Of a stretch of 54,660 nt of DNA, positions 19,235-29,899 are shown piece after piece. Position 1 is the stretch's first letter; each line of letters begins with the position of its first letter. Location: positions 1 through 54,660 of the forward strand of contig AZYB01000004.1 of the NCBI GenBank assembly GCA_000513055.1, read 5' to 3'. Source of the stretch: an alpha proteobacterium SCGC AAA288-N07. Its GTDB lineage: Bacteria; Pseudomonadota; Alphaproteobacteria; Pelagibacterales; Pelagibacteraceae. A program made the position numbers and the translations under genes. The notes below the pieces were generated by a model that was not told where the DNA came from, searched no databases, and worked only from the letters and a program-made list of their open reading frames with translations.

Positions 19235-21280
19235 ATGGAAAAAGAAAAAATCAAAGCCTTATATTTTGATAAAATTACTAAATTGAATGAGTACAACAAG
19301 GCATATTATGATCAAGATAATCCAGTTATTTCGGACTATAAATATGACGGATTAAAAATCGAAATATTAAACCTAGAAAAAAAATACAAATTTTTAAAAA
19401 GTAAATTATCTCCTATCAAAACTATTGGCTACAAACCTTCAGGCAAGTTTAAAAAAATTAAGCACAAGATACCTATGCTGTCACTTTCAAATGCTTTTTC
19501 AGAAAAAAATGTTGTTGATTTTTTAAAAAAAATTAAAAATTTTTTAAAACTAAACAATGACCATGAAATAGAAATTATTGCTGAACCCAAAATTGATGGA
19601 ATATCAGCTTCGCTTCACTATATTAATGGACAATTAAAATTAGGATTATCAAGAGGTGATGGTATTACAGGAGAAGATATTACATCAAATCTCAAAACTA
19701 TTCGAAATATACCGATAAAATTAAAAGGCACAAAATTTCCCGCATATATAGAATTAAGAGGTGAAGTATACATATCAACAAAAGATTTTAAAAATATTAG
19801 CCATAAATTTGCTAACCCAAGAAATGCTGCTGGTGGCTCTTTAAGACAAAAAGATTCACTTGAAACAAAAAAAATTCCTCTTCAATTTGTTCCTTATGGT
19901 TTTGGATTTGTTAAGGAAAAATTATTTAAAACTCAATCAGAATTTTTAGAACTTTTAAAAAAGTGGGGCTTTAAGGTCGGTCAACATATCAATGTTTTTA
20001 ACAATATTGAAGATTTAATAAAAAATTATATTGACCTTGAAAACAAACGATCATCATTAGAATATGACGTTGATGGAATTGTTTATAAAATTAATGACTT
20101 AAATTTTCAAAAGAGACTTGGATATATTTCAAATTCTCCTAGGTGGGCGATTGCACATAAATTTTCATCAACAAAAGCTATATCCAAAATATTAAACATT
20201 GAGATTAAGGTTGGAAGAACAGGAGCATTAACTCCCGTAGCAAAACTACAACCCGTCAACGTTGGAGGTGTAATAATTTCTAATGCTACATTGCATAATG
20301 AAGACGAGATCATAAGGAAAGATATTAGAGAGGGTGATATTGCTACTATTCAAAGAGCCGGAGATGTTATTCCGCAGATAATCTCAGTTAACATAAACAA
20401 AAGAACATCCAAATCAAAAAAATTTGTTTTTCCACATAAATGTCCTTCGTGTAATTCAAAAGTAGTTAAAGAATTTAATAGCAACACTAAAAAAAAAGAT
20501 GCAGTAACAAGATGCCCCGATCCAAATTATAGCTGCCATGCTATTTTAAAAGAAAAATTAAAGCATTTTGCATCAAAAGATGCCCTTAATATAGAGGGAC
20601 TTGGAAAAAAGGTTGTAGATAATTTTTGGAACAAAAAATTAATTAAATATTCATATGACATTTTTAATTTAGATCTAAGTATATTAAAAAAATTTGATGG
20701 ATGGGGTGAAAAGTCTATTATTAACTTAAAAAACTCAATAAATAAAAGTAAAAAGATTTCATTAGATCGTTTCATTTTTTCTATAGGTATTCGCCATATA
20801 GGACAAGAAAATGCTAAAGTTTTGGCAAAATATTTTTTAAACGTACAAAAATTTTTTGAAATTTGTAAAAAAATAAATACAGATAATCAAAATCATATAA
20901 ATGAACTTTATACTATTGATGGTATTGGTTTTTCACAAATTGATTCATTAAAAAAATTTTTTTTAAATAAACAAAATATAATTGTCGTTTCAAATTTAAT
21001 TAACTTACTTGATATTGAAAATTATAAATCTTTAGTTAAAAAAACTCCGTTAAGTGGAAAATCAATTATGTTTACAGGTACTTTTGAAAACAATAGTAGG
21101 TCAGAATTGAAAGTGATCGCTGAAAATCTTGGGGCAAAAATTCTCAGTAGTATCAGTAAAAAAACAAATTTTTTAGCAGTGGGATCACAAAAATCCACAA
21201 CAAAAAAAATTAATGAGGCAAAAAGCTTAAATATAAAAATATTAACTGAAAAAGATTGGAATAAAATTATCAATAAATAA
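19235..21280 (+). CDS. ligA: NAD-dependent DNA ligase LigA
   Basis: LigA seals nicks between Okazaki fragments and in repair. The adenylation motif KxDG is visible as AEPKIDGISAS near residue 120. The N-terminal Ia domain (YYDQDNPVISDYKYD), RGDGITGED, the OB-fold region KVGRTGALTPVA and the four-cysteine zinc finger (CPSC then CPDPNYSC) follow in order. The helix-hairpin-helix segments and a C-terminal BRCT domain (GKSIMFTGTF onward) complete the enzyme. It is full length at 681 residues. Its 3' end overlaps the converging pepP gene by 11 bases. Confidence 0.97.
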   Translation: MEKEKIKALYFDKITKLNEYNKAYYDQDNPVISDYKYDGLKIEILNLEKKYKFLKSKLSPIKTIGYKPSGKFKKIKHKIPMLSLSNAFSEKNVVDFLKKIKNFLKLNNDHEIEIIAEPKIDGISASLHYINGQLKLGLSRGDGITGEDITSNLKTIRNIPIKLKGTKFPAYIELRGEVYISTKDFKNISHKFANPRNAAGGSLRQKDSLETKKIPLQFVPYGFGFVKEKLFKTQSEFLELLKKWGFKVGQHINVFNNIEDLIKNYIDLENKRSSLEYDVDGIVYKINDLNFQKRLGYISNSPRWAIAHKFSSTKAISKILNIEIKVGRTGALTPVAKLQPVNVGGVIISNATLHNEDEIIRKDIREGDIATIQRAGDVIPQIISVNINKRTSKSKKFVFPHKCPSCNSKVVKEFNSNTKKKDAVTRCPDPNYSCHAILKEKLKHFASKDALNIEGLGKKVVDNFWNKKLIKYSYDIFNLDLSILKKFDGWGEKSIINLKNSINKSKKISLDRFIFSIGIRHIGQENAKVLAKYFLNVQKFFEICKKINTDNQNHINELYTIDGIGFSQIDSLKKFFLNKQNIIVVSNLINLLDIENYKSLVKKTPLSGKSIMFTGTFENNSRSELKVIAENLGAKILSSISKKTNFLAVGSQKSTTKKINEAKSLNIKILTEKDWNKIINK

Positions 21281-23000
21281 ACGATTTCAACCAGTTTTTT
21301 TCATCTTTGTTAAGATATGGATTCAAAATAAAATATATTTTTTTGCTATATTCATTCAAATATCTTTTTTCTTTTTGACTTAGTAATTTAAAGTTAATTA
21401 AATCTTTTTCAATGGGTACAAGTGTTAAATTTTGAAATCTCAATTTATTATTGCTTTTTTTTATAAAAACTAAGTTTTCAATTCTAATTCCAAACTTATT
21501 AGCTTCATAATATCCAGGTTCATTAGAAAGAATCATTCCCTCTTTTAATTGTATATTATTAATTTTTGAGATTGCTTGTGGACCCTCATGTACATTTAAA
21601 AAATATCCTACTCCATGGCCAGTTCCATGAGCATAATCTAGGCCAGATTTTTTCAAGGCGGATCTAGCAACAATGTCTAATTCTTTTCCAGTAGTATTCT
21701 TTTTAAGTTTATAGGTAGCCACTGCTACATGTCCTTTTAGAACTTTTGTAAAAATATTTTTTATTCTCCGAGGCTGTTTGCAAAAACAAATTGTTCTTGT
21801 AACATCTGTTGTTCCATAATGATATTGACCTCCAGAATCGCAAAGATAAATATCATTTATTTTTATTTTTCTATTTGTCTTATTGTTTGCTCTATAATGG
21901 GTAATTGCCCCATTGGGGCCGGAACCGGAGATGGTATTAAAACTGGGATATATATAATTTCTATTTTTTTTTCGCAATTGTTCTAGTTTTTTTTGAGCAC
22001 TTAATTCCGTAATTTTAAGTTTGTTTATGTTATTTTTTATCCAATAAATAAATTTTGTTAGCGCAACTCCATCTAATATATGAGATTTTATTGTATTTTT
22101 AATTTCAACACTATTTTTTTTTGATTTTAAAAAAAATATTGGGTCTATTTTTTCAACATATTTAAATTTTTTTTCTATTTTTTCTTTGTAAGAAAGAGAA
22201 CAAGTTATTTTATCAATTAAAAAATTTTCCTTATTATCTAAACTATTTAGGTATTGATTAATATTCGATGGATTTATGTATTTTAAACTTTTTCCAAATT
22301 GTGATTTAAAATTTTTACTAATTTTCTTATTTTCAACAATAAGAGTTATTTTTTTTTTATAATTAATTATAGCATTACAGTTAGGTATCGGAGAATAGAA
22401 GCTATCTTTACCCCTTATATTTAGTAACCAAGCCACATTTTCAGGCGCAGTAATTAATAAATTTTTTAAATTTATTTTTTTTAATATATTGCAAATTAAG
22501 TTTATTTTATGTTTATAACTTTTTCCAACGTCTTGAGTTTTTAATATAAAAAATTTGTTAAATTTAAGTTTAGGTTTATTTAGCCATATTTTATCAATTA
22601 AATTTATTTTTATTGGTATTAATTTGACGTTTTTAGATACAAATAAATTTGTTAATATAGTTTGTGTGTATAATTTTGGATCAAATCCTACAATTAATTT
22701 ATTTTTATTTTTTCTTAATATTTTCTTAGGTCTAGTTTTGTGAATTTCTACTACTTTAATGCCTCTTTTTATTTCTTTTTGCGCTTGCAGAGTGTAACGA
22801 CCATCTACAAACAAAAATGCTTTCTTCTTTAAAATTAATGCCTGGCCTGCAGAACCAGAAAACCCTGTTAAGTATTTTAATCTTTCATTGCTGGGATCAA
22901 CATATTCACCAAAAAATTCATCATTTTTTGGAATTATATATCCATCAATATTGTAAATTCTGAATTCCTTTCTCAATATTTGTAATTTATTTTTTTTCAT
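21270..23000 (-). CDS. pepP: Xaa-Pro aminopeptidase (M24B family)
   Basis: This cytoplasmic metallopeptidase removes N-terminal residues that precede proline. The protein is 576 residues and follows the long three-domain architecture of eukaryote-like aminopeptidase P. Two creatinase-like N-terminal domains (starting YNIDGYIIPKNDEFFGEYV) precede a C-terminal pita-bread domain. Metal-site motifs are YLCDSGGQYHYGTTDVTRT, GTGHGVGYFLNVHEGPQ, LSNEPGYYE and IRIENL. It overlaps the uvrD stop region by 14 bases on the same strand and converges on ligA. Confidence 0.93.
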   Translation of the reverse strand: MKKNKLQILRKEFRIYNIDGYIIPKNDEFFGEYVDPSNERLKYLTGFSGSAGQALILKKKAFLFVDGRYTLQAQKEIKRGIKVVEIHKTRPKKILRKNKNKLIVGFDPKLYTQTILTNLFVSKNVKLIPIKINLIDKIWLNKPKLKFNKFFILKTQDVGKSYKHKINLICNILKKINLKNLLITAPENVAWLLNIRGKDSFYSPIPNCNAIINYKKKITLIVENKKISKNFKSQFGKSLKYINPSNINQYLNSLDNKENFLIDKITCSLSYKEKIEKKFKYVEKIDPIFFLKSKKNSVEIKNTIKSHILDGVALTKFIYWIKNNINKLKITELSAQKKLEQLRKKNRNYIYPSFNTISGSGPNGAITHYRANNKTNRKIKINDIYLCDSGGQYHYGTTDVTRTICFCKQPRRIKNIFTKVLKGHVAVATYKLKKNTTGKELDIVARSALKKSGLDYAHGTGHGVGYFLNVHEGPQAISKINNIQLKEGMILSNEPGYYEANKFGIRIENLVFIKKSNNKLRFQNLTLVPIEKDLINFKLLSQKEKRYLNEYSKKIYFILNPYLNKDEKNWLKSFIY

Positions 23001-25030
23001 TTGACTTTTTTTGCAATCTTAACCATCCGGGGCTTTTAATTCCTCTTTTATAAGAATAAGGAATATCTTGGTCGAATTCAAAATCATCAAAACGTTTTTC
23101 GGTTACACTATCTTTTTCAACATTTTCTTTTGGTAGCTCTTCAATAAAACGTGAAGCCAAACTATCCATCCAGCTACCTTGATAAAATCTATTCATAGAA
23201 AAAGAAATATAAACCTGTTTTTTTGCACGAGTAATACCTACATATGCCAGCCGTCTTTCTTCTTCTAAAGCGGCGTCCCCTCCTTCTTCTAAAGATTTTT
23301 GATGTGGAAACAATCCTTCTTCCCAACCCGGTAGAAACACAACATCAAATTCTAAACCCTTGGCACCATGCATTGTCATTAAATTTATTTTTTCACCTTT
23401 CCAATCTTCATCAATTGAAGTTGCTAAAGCAACGTGTTCTAGAAAGCTTTCTAGATTTTCAAATTCTTTCATAGCTCTTAAAAATTCTTTAATATTTTCT
23501 AAACGACCCTCGCTTTCTATATCCTTTCTATTTTTTAACGTTTCAGAATATCCAGATTCATCTAATATAATTTGCATTAATTCGACGTGTTTTTTTGATA
23601 ATAAATTTTTTCTCCATTTTGCTATAAGGTTAAGTATTCTGAGCAAACCTATTTTTGTTTTAGGTTTTAGTTTATTCATTTCTATCATTTTTAAAGAGGC
23701 ATCTTCTAAACAAAGCTTATATTTTCTCGCATATTCACTGATTTGTTTTATTGTTGTTTCACCTACAGATCTCCTGGGAGTATTTACAATTCTTTCAAAA
23801 GCAAGATCATCTTTTTTTTGAAAAACGATTCTTAAATATGCAACTGAATCTTTTATTTCGGCTCTTTCATAAAACTTAGTACCTCCTACAATTCGATATC
23901 CAAGTCCAATTTTTAAAAATCTTTCCTCAAATTCTCTTGTTTGAAATATAGCCCTAACTAATATTGTAATATTATTATAAGAAAATTTTTTTTTTAATTT
24001 TTTTTCAATTATATCTGAGATATTAATTGCTTCATCCTTGCCATTTTTGTAGTGACTTAACTTAATTAACTCTCCACTTTCTCCTTCGGTCCATAATTTT
24101 TTTTCATGACGATTGAAATTTTTTGATATTAGTCCTGAGGCGGTTGATAAAATATTTTGAGTTGACCTGTAATTTTGTTCTAACTTAATTTTTTTTAGAT
24201 TTTTATAGATCTGGCCAAAATTTAAAAAATTTTTTATTTCTGCACCTCGCCAACTATAAATTGATTGATCATCGTCTCCTACACAGCAAATATTTTTGTG
24301 TTTCTTTGCTAATAAATTAAGCCATTTGCTTTGAATAAAATTTGTATCTTGATACTCATCGACTAAAATATATTTAAAATTATTTGAATAAATATTTAAA
24401 ATATCTTGTTTTTTTTTCAAAAATGGAAACGCAATGCAAAATCAGGTCACCAAAATCACATGCATTGATAGCTAAAATTTTTTCTTGATATATTTTATAT
24501 ACATTTAAAATTCCTTTTTCCCATATTTCTCCTTTTTTAGTTACCACATTATTGGGAAATAGACCTTTATTTTTCCATTTATCAATAATGGCAATTATAA
24601 ATCGAGGAGATAATTTTTTAATATCAATATTTTCTGCTTTGCAGATATTTTTTATTAATCTTAACTGGTCATCTCGATCAATAATTGTAAAATTTGAATT
24701 TAAGTTTACAGCAGCCGCATGTTTTCTAAGTATCTTTGCGCTAATCGAGTGAAAAGTTCCAAGCCATGGAATTGCGGTAGCTTGTTTATAAAGCAATTTA
24801 CTTACTCGATTTTCCATTTCTCGAGCAGCTTTATTTGTAAATGTTACGCATAAAATTTGATTAGGCCATGCTTTTCTTTCTTTGATTATGTGGGCAACCC
24901 TAGTTGTTAATACTCTTGTCTTACCTGATCCAGCTCCAGCAATGATTAAACAAGGTCCATCTAAATTAATTACGGATTTTATTTGATTTTCATTTAAATT
25001 TTTTAAATAATTTAAGTTGCTGTATTTCAT
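22987..25030 (-). CDS. uvrD: UvrD/PcrA-type superfamily 1 DNA helicase, frameshifted in this sequence
   Basis: This ATP-driven 3'-5' helicase acts in nucleotide excision and mismatch repair. The first piece (25030 down to 24380) begins LNENQIKSVINLDGPCLIIAGAGSGKTRVLTTR, holding motif I, then VTFTNKAAREME and GTFHSISAKIL. The second piece (from 24420) holds ILVDEYQDTN (motif II), CVGDDDQSIYSWRGA (III), LEQNYRST (IV), LMTMHGAKGLEFDVVF (V) and EERRLAYVGITRAK (VI). The frames join if one of nine A (24409-24417, minus strand) is removed, reading IFEKKQDIL across the join. The C-terminal tail is short compared with E. coli UvrD. Confidence 0.92.
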
Positions 25031-25088
25031 TTAAAGTTTATTTTATACTTTTTTTAATGTTAGTAAATTATACCTATCAATTTTATAC

Positions 25089-26531
25089 ATGATCTTATTA
25101 AATCAGCCTGGACTTAAAAGTTTTATTATTTATGTATTTAGTTTTATATTTTTAACACTTTTTATATATTTAGGAATACCTTTTTTTTTTGATTATAAAA
25201 ATAATAAATCATTTTTAGAAAAAAAGATATTTGAAAATTTTGGTTTAATTATAAATTTAAGTAGTAATGTAAAATATAATATTTTTCCAAGTCCAAGATT
25301 AAACTTAAAAAATGTCGAAATATTAAATTTTTCAGAAACTTCTATGAATATTGGTTCTGCTAAAAAAATTATTTTAAAGATTCCATTTAATAAATTAATA
25401 AGTTTAAAGACACTGGATTTTGATTCTGCAGAAATAATTAATGCGGTTATCAATATTAAAACTTCGGAAATTAATGATTTCAAAAAATATTTAAATAACT
25501 TGCAACATAAAAAGGCAATTCAATTAAAAAAAAGTAGAATTAATCTATTGGATAAAAAAAAATTACTTTTTAATGTTGATTTAAAAAAAATACGTATTTC
25601 AAATAATAGCTTGTTTAGCAAGTTAGATCTCAAAGGCCAAATATTCAATACAAAAATTAAAATAAATTATAGAAAGAAGAATTCGAATAAAAATTCTGGA
25701 GGAAATGTTGTAGTTAGTCTTCCAGAAATTGGTCTAAATATAAAACTAAGTATAAACTCTGGTAAAGAAAATAATGAAAATGTGCATGGTAGAGCTAGCG
25801 TTCTTTTTCCTAACAATAAAATTTACTTAGATTATGTATTAAATAATAAAGTTCTAAATATTTCGAGTTCAAGATTAATAAATAATTACTTTAAAGGTGA
25901 ATTATTTGGTGATTTATTCTTGTTTCCATTTTCAACCTTTGATGCAAAACTAGATATTAGTCTTCTAAAATTTAAAAGCATATTAAGTAGTAGATTCATA
26001 AAAAATAATAAATTGTTAAGTCAATTAGTGCCATTTAATAACAAAATTAACGGAAAAATGAATATTAATTTTGATAAAATAACATCTTCAACAAATATAA
26101 TAAATTCAGGCAATGCTAATTTAGAATTTAGAAATGGAATTTTGATAGTTAAAGAAATTAAATTAAATATGAATAGAATCGGAAATATTAAACTTATGGG
26201 TAAAATCTTGCAACAAAAGAAAAACAAACTATTTATTTTTAATACCAAGATTAATTTGAAAAATTCTAAAATTTTTTATTCACGTTTTTTAATACCAGAA
26301 AAAAATAGAATAGATCTAGTACCTATCGTTCTTCTTGGAAAAATTAATCTAGAGTCTTATAAAATTAATTTAAACAAAGTTTACTTTGATAATGAAAAAG
26401 ATCAAAAAGAGTTAGATGGAAATGAATTATTATTGTTGCAAAAAAAAATTAACGAAATTTTTTCACAAAACTTATTGAACGATGTATTAAAGTATTCAAA
26501 TTTAAGGAAAATTATTAATTCTTTCTTTTAA
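25089..26531 (+). CDS. AsmA-family protein
   Basis: The protein is 480 residues. One N-terminal membrane segment (about residues 12-33) is followed by a short loop and the opening of an AsmA domain (IFENFGLIINLSSNVKYNIFPSPRLNLKNVEI). The rest alternates short hydrophobic and polar strands and contains a second AsmA-like segment near the C-terminus (GNANLEFRNGILIVKEIKLNM). AsmA-like proteins are envelope proteins connected with phospholipid transport or outer-membrane biogenesis. The specific role here cannot be told. It lies alone on the + strand, divergent from uvrD and convergent with fumC. Confidence 0.8.
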   Translation: MILLNQPGLKSFIIYVFSFIFLTLFIYLGIPFFFDYKNNKSFLEKKIFENFGLIINLSSNVKYNIFPSPRLNLKNVEILNFSETSMNIGSAKKIILKIPFNKLISLKTLDFDSAEIINAVINIKTSEINDFKKYLNNLQHKKAIQLKKSRINLLDKKKLLFNVDLKKIRISNNSLFSKLDLKGQIFNTKIKINYRKKNSNKNSGGNVVVSLPEIGLNIKLSINSGKENNENVHGRASVLFPNNKIYLDYVLNNKVLNISSSRLINNYFKGELFGDLFLFPFSTFDAKLDISLLKFKSILSSRFIKNNKLLSQLVPFNNKINGKMNINFDKITSSTNIINSGNANLEFRNGILIVKEIKLNMNRIGNIKLMGKILQQKKNKLFIFNTKINLKNSKIFYSRFLIPEKNRIDLVPIVLLGKINLESYKINLNKVYFDNEKDQKELDGNELLLLQKKINEIFSQNLLNDVLKYSNLRKIINSFF

Positions 26532-26554
26532 CTAAATTAATTTAATTCATTAAA

Positions 26555-27943
26555 TTATTGAGGTCCAATCATTTTTTTGGGGTTTACAATTTTATGAAAT
26601 TCCTTTTCAGTGAGTAGACCTGATTTGATTGCTTCTTCTCGTAACGTGGTGTTATTTTTCAATGCTTTTTTAGCAATCTTGGATGCATTATCGTAACCAA
26701 TTGTAGGAGTAAGAGCAGTTACTAGCATTAAAGAATTTTCAAGTAATTGACTTATTCTTTTTTTGTCTGCCTTTAACCCTTTAATACAATATTTTGCAAA
26801 ATTTCTTGAAGCGTCTGACATAAAGTTAATTGATTGTATGCTGTTAAGGTGTAACAGGGGTTTGAATACATTTAGTTCAAAATGTCCATGAGAGCCTGCC
26901 ATTGTAATTGCGTTATGATCACCTATTATTTTTACGCAGACCATTGTTACTGCTTCACATTGTGTAGGGTTAATTTTTCCAGGCATTATTGAGGATCCAG
27001 GCTCGTTTTCTGGAAGGATAAGTTCTCCATATCCCGCTCTTGGGCCCGATCCAAGAAACCTAATATCATTTGCAATTTTCATTAAACAAACCGCTGTAGT
27101 ATTCATGGTTCCGGAAAAATTAACAATTGCATCATGGGCAGCTAAAGCAGCAAATTTATTAATTGCTGGTTTCAATGGAAGTTTTGTTATTTTTCTTAGT
27201 TCTAAGATTATTTTTTTATCAAAATTTTTTCTGGTGTTCAAACCAGTTCCAACTGCTGTTCCACCTTGAGCTAAAAAATATATTTCTTCAAGAGCATTTT
27301 CAATTCTCTCAATACATTTTTCTAATTGTGCATGATAACCGGAAAATTCCTGGCCTAATGTTAAAGGTGTTGCATCTTGTAGATGGGTTCGTCCTACTTT
27401 AACTATTTTACTGAATTGTTTTACTTTTTTCTTAAGTTCTGATTCAAGCAATTTTAAAGCAGGCAATAATCTACCTCTTGTTCTAGTAGCAATAGCAATG
27501 TGCATTGCAGTAGGAAATACATCATTGGTTGATTGGCTTTTATTTACGTGGTCATTGGGATGCACTGGCTTTTTGGTTCCCATTTTTCCACCAAGTATTT
27601 GAATTGCTCTATTAGAAATTACTTCATTTACATTCATGTTTGTTTGTGTTCCAGAACCAGTTTGGAAAACTTTAAGAGGAAAATGGTTATTCAGCTTTCC
27701 GGCGATAATCTCATTTGCTGCCCTTATAATGGTCTTTCCAATTTTTGGATCAAGATCTTTATTTTTAGTGTTTACTATAGCCGCGGCCTTTTTTATCATA
27801 GCGATCGATTTGATAATCATTGGTCCTACAAAAATATCACCGATATCAAAATATTTATGCGATCTTTGAGTGGAAGCGCCCCAATACTTATCCGATGGCA
27901 CTCTTACTGAACCTAAGCTGTCAAATTCTTTTCTAAATTTCAT
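26555..27943 (-). CDS. fumC: Class II fumarate hydratase FumC
   Basis: FumC interconverts fumarate and malate in the TCA cycle; class II enzymes are iron-independent tetramers. Motifs are [17 protein letters not shown] near residue 97, [17 protein letters not shown] near residue 185, and the family signature [13 protein letters not shown] near 317. The protein is full length at 462 residues. It is the last clearly core gene before the accessory stretch on its left flank in transcription terms, and a decayed glycosyltransferase fragment lies just upstream of it. Confidence 0.96.
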   Translation of the reverse strand: MKFRKEFDSLGSVRVPSDKYWGASTQRSHKYFDIGDIFVGPMIIKSIAMIKKAAAIVNTKNKDLDPKIGKTIIRAANEIIAGKLNNHFPLKVFQTGSGTQTNMNVNEVISNRAIQILGGKMGTKKPVHPNDHVNKSQSTNDVFPTAMHIAIATRTRGRLLPALKLLESELKKKVKQFSKIVKVGRTHLQDATPLTLGQEFSGYHAQLEKCIERIENALEEIYFLAQGGTAVGTGLNTRKNFDKKIILELRKITKLPLKPAINKFAALAAHDAIVNFSGTMNTTAVCLMKIANDIRFLGSGPRAGYGELILPENEPGSSIMPGKINPTQCEAVTMVCVKIIGDHNAITMAGSHGHFELNVFKPLLHLNSIQSINFMSDASRNFAKYCIKGLKADKKRISQLLENSLMLVTALTPTIGYDNASKIAKKALKNNTTLREEAIKSGLLTEKEFHKIVNPKKMIGPQ

Positions 27944-28000
27944 TTAAATATATTTTAGTATAAAATCATTTAATTGATATCTTAAATTATCTAATAATAA

Positions 28001-28258
28001 AATGGTAAAAAATTTATTTCAAAATGCGGTGAAAGCATAAACCATAATCTTGGAATGAGTGATTGAGTAGCAAAAAATGAAGAAGATTTTATATTCAAGG
28101 CAGTTAATATTTGTTCTGATTATAAAAAGTTATCATATTTAAGGGCCAATTTGAGACACAAAGCTTTAAATTCACCGTTATTTGATACAAAAAAATTTGC
28201 AAACAATATTCACGAAGCCTTGTGGAAAATGTTAAAAATCTTTTTGAACAAAAATTAA
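28001..28258 (+). pseudogene. Relic of the C-terminal end of a SPINDLY/OGT-like TPR glycosyltransferase
   Basis: There is no intact ORF between fumC and the MazG-like gene, but one frame from 28001 reads GKKFISKCGESINHNLGMSD, then a TGA, then VAKNEEDFIFKAVNI, and continues through LRANLRHKALNSPLFDTKKF to NNIHEALWKML. This resembles the end of bacterial O-GlcNAc transferase-like proteins, where a tryptophan is expected at the TGA position (SDW). No start codon or upstream domain is seen. I read this as the decayed 3' end of a once longer gene. The match is from memory of the family, not an alignment. Confidence 0.65.
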
Positions 28259-28294
28259 TTTTGTTTTAATTTAAAAAATATTAAAAAGATTAAA

Positions 28295-28666
28295 ATGAGC
28301 AATTTTGATGATGTTAAAACTTTTATGCAAACTTTTGGTCAGGAAATAAAAATTAAAGCAGGATTTCCAAAGAAAAAAATTGCTAAATTACGCTATGATT
28401 TGATCAAAGAGGAATTGGACGAGCTTAAGAATGCAATGAAGAAAAAAAACTTAAAAGAGATTGCAGATGCTCTAACAGATATTCTTTACGTTACTTATGG
28501 CGCAGGTCATGCCTATGGTATAAATTTGGACAAATGTTTTTTCGAAGTCCAACGATCAAATATGAGTAAATTGGATGAAAATGGAAAACCTATTTATAAC
28601 AAAAAAGGTAAAGTTATGAAGGGTCCTAAATATTTCAAACCTAATTTAAAGCAATTTATTAAATAG
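28295..28666 (+). CDS. MazG-like nucleotide pyrophosphohydrolase
   Basis: This small 123-residue protein has the all-alpha NTP-PPase pattern. EELDEL near residue 45 supplies the first acidic pair, and ADALTDILYVTYG near residue 62 supplies the second acidic motif. Proteins of this kind hydrolyse (d)NTPs to the monophosphate and pyrophosphate, often as house-cleaning enzymes. The substrate cannot be predicted. The C-terminal KLDENGKPIYNKKGKVMKG segment is typical of the MazG-like/PRA-PH-like group found in marine bacteria and phages. It stands alone between a relic and a lipoprotein gene. Confidence 0.82.
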   Translation: MSNFDDVKTFMQTFGQEIKIKAGFPKKKIAKLRYDLIKEELDELKNAMKKKNLKEIADALTDILYVTYGAGHAYGINLDKCFFEVQRSNMSKLDENGKPIYNKKGKVMKGPKYFKPNLKQFIK

Positions 28667-28728
28667 ATATTTGCTAATTTTAAATTTATTAAATTTATCA
28701 AATTTTTCTTCGTAATATTAAGCTCTAA

Positions 28729-29145
28729 CTAATTTTTTGAAACGTAATCTAGTGCTTCATAATGGCCCTTTACCCAGGTTTCTAAAGTGCCATTTCCATG
28801 CAAACATTCGCTACCGCCACCAAATAAGGACTTAGCCTTGTGTGAAGGTATTGTTACATTTTCTAAAATGTAAAAAACTGGCTCGAGGTCACTTTGAATT
28901 TTTGTAAGCAAATGTTTTCCTGAAATAATTTCCCTTCCTTTTAAAGGATAATATTCATGAAAACATTTGGTCCTAAAAGGATTATGTGCTGTAAGCATAC
29001 TGAAATGGAGTGCTTCGGCCATATCTTTTCTACTCATACCCTTGCGTAGTTTTTCTTCTTCAAAAACAACCGTAGTGGGTGCTTTACAGCTATTTATTAA
29101 CAAAATTAATTGAATTAAAATTATAATAGAAATTTTTTTGATCAT
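28729..29145 (-). CDS. Small lipoprotein of unknown function
   Basis: The 138-residue product has an N-terminal lipoprotein signal: KK, a hydrophobic stretch (ISIIILIQLILLI) and the lipobox NSCKAP, with Cys near residue 20. The segment LRKGMSRKDMAEALHF recalls the turn-helix of BamE/SmpA-type lipoproteins, but the rest does not allow a family call. Two further cysteines (in RTKCFHEYY and SECLHG) could form a disulfide in the periplasm. It is transcribed divergently from the MORN genes. Function is unknown. Confidence 0.65.
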   Translation of the reverse strand: MIKKISIIILIQLILLINSCKAPTTVVFEEEKLRKGMSRKDMAEALHFSMLTAHNPFRTKCFHEYYPLKGREIISGKHLLTKIQSDLEPVFYILENVTIPSHKAKSLFGGGSECLHGNGTLETWVKGHYEALDYVSKN

Positions 29146-29182
29146 AAATAATAATATATATTATAAAATAATTTTTTAAAAA

Positions 29183-29899
29183 ATGTATAAAAAAATCGAT
29201 TTTGACCATAGTCTTATTGATAAATTTGCATTTATACTATTATTGAATTTATTTTTTTTTGACATGACGAAGGCAGAAAGCCTACTATCCGCATGCCAGG
29301 GAGGTAATTTTCCTACTTGGACTAATTGTTATGGAAAAGTTGGGCCTCTTCCAATATCTGGCGATATTTACGAAGGAGAATGGAAAAACGGTAAATACAG
29401 TGGAGAAGGAATTATCGAATATTCAGATGGAACAAAATATGTTGGACAGTGGAAAAATGGTTTACCGAATGGACAAGGGACTTTAACGGATTCTAATGGA
29501 AATAAATATATTGGAGAATTTGAAGATGGCAAGAGGCAAGGTATCGGCACCCATATTTCTGCTAATGGAGGCAAATATCAAGGAGAATGGAAAGGCGATG
29601 AATACCATGGACAAGGAACCAATATTTCAGTTGATGGAAGAAAATATGTTGGAAAATGGGAAAATGGTTTGCCAAATGGACAGGGAACTTTAACGGATTC
29701 TAATGGAAATATATACAAAGGAGAATGGAAAGATGGAAATAGACACGGAAAGGGAATTTATACAATGTCAGATGGGTCAAAATATGTAGGTGAGTGGGAA
29801 GATAGTGTGCCAAATGGAGAAGGCACTTATACTTTTGCTGATGGAAAAATTGATAAAGGTATTTGGAAAAAAGGTGTATTAATAAAACGGAAAAAATAA
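29183..29899 (+). CDS. Secreted MORN-repeat protein (1)
   Basis: The 238-residue protein begins with an N-terminal hydrophobic stretch ending near DMTKAES, a probable signal peptide. A short region containing PTWTNCYGK follows, then about eight MORN repeats of 23 residues (pattern YxGEWKxGxxxGxGxxxxxDG). MORN repeats form beta-hairpin arrays that bind lipids or proteins; in bacteria the function is mostly unknown. One block, GLPNGQGTLTDSNGN, occurs twice, exactly three repeats (69 residues) apart, which indicates a recent internal duplication. The next gene starts one base after its stop. Confidence 0.85.
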   Translation: MYKKIDFDHSLIDKFAFILLLNLFFFDMTKAESLLSACQGGNFPTWTNCYGKVGPLPISGDIYEGEWKNGKYSGEGIIEYSDGTKYVGQWKNGLPNGQGTLTDSNGNKYIGEFEDGKRQGIGTHISANGGKYQGEWKGDEYHGQGTNISVDGRKYVGKWENGLPNGQGTLTDSNGNIYKGEWKDGNRHGKGIYTMSDGSKYVGEWEDSVPNGEGTYTFADGKIDKGIWKKGVLIKRKK

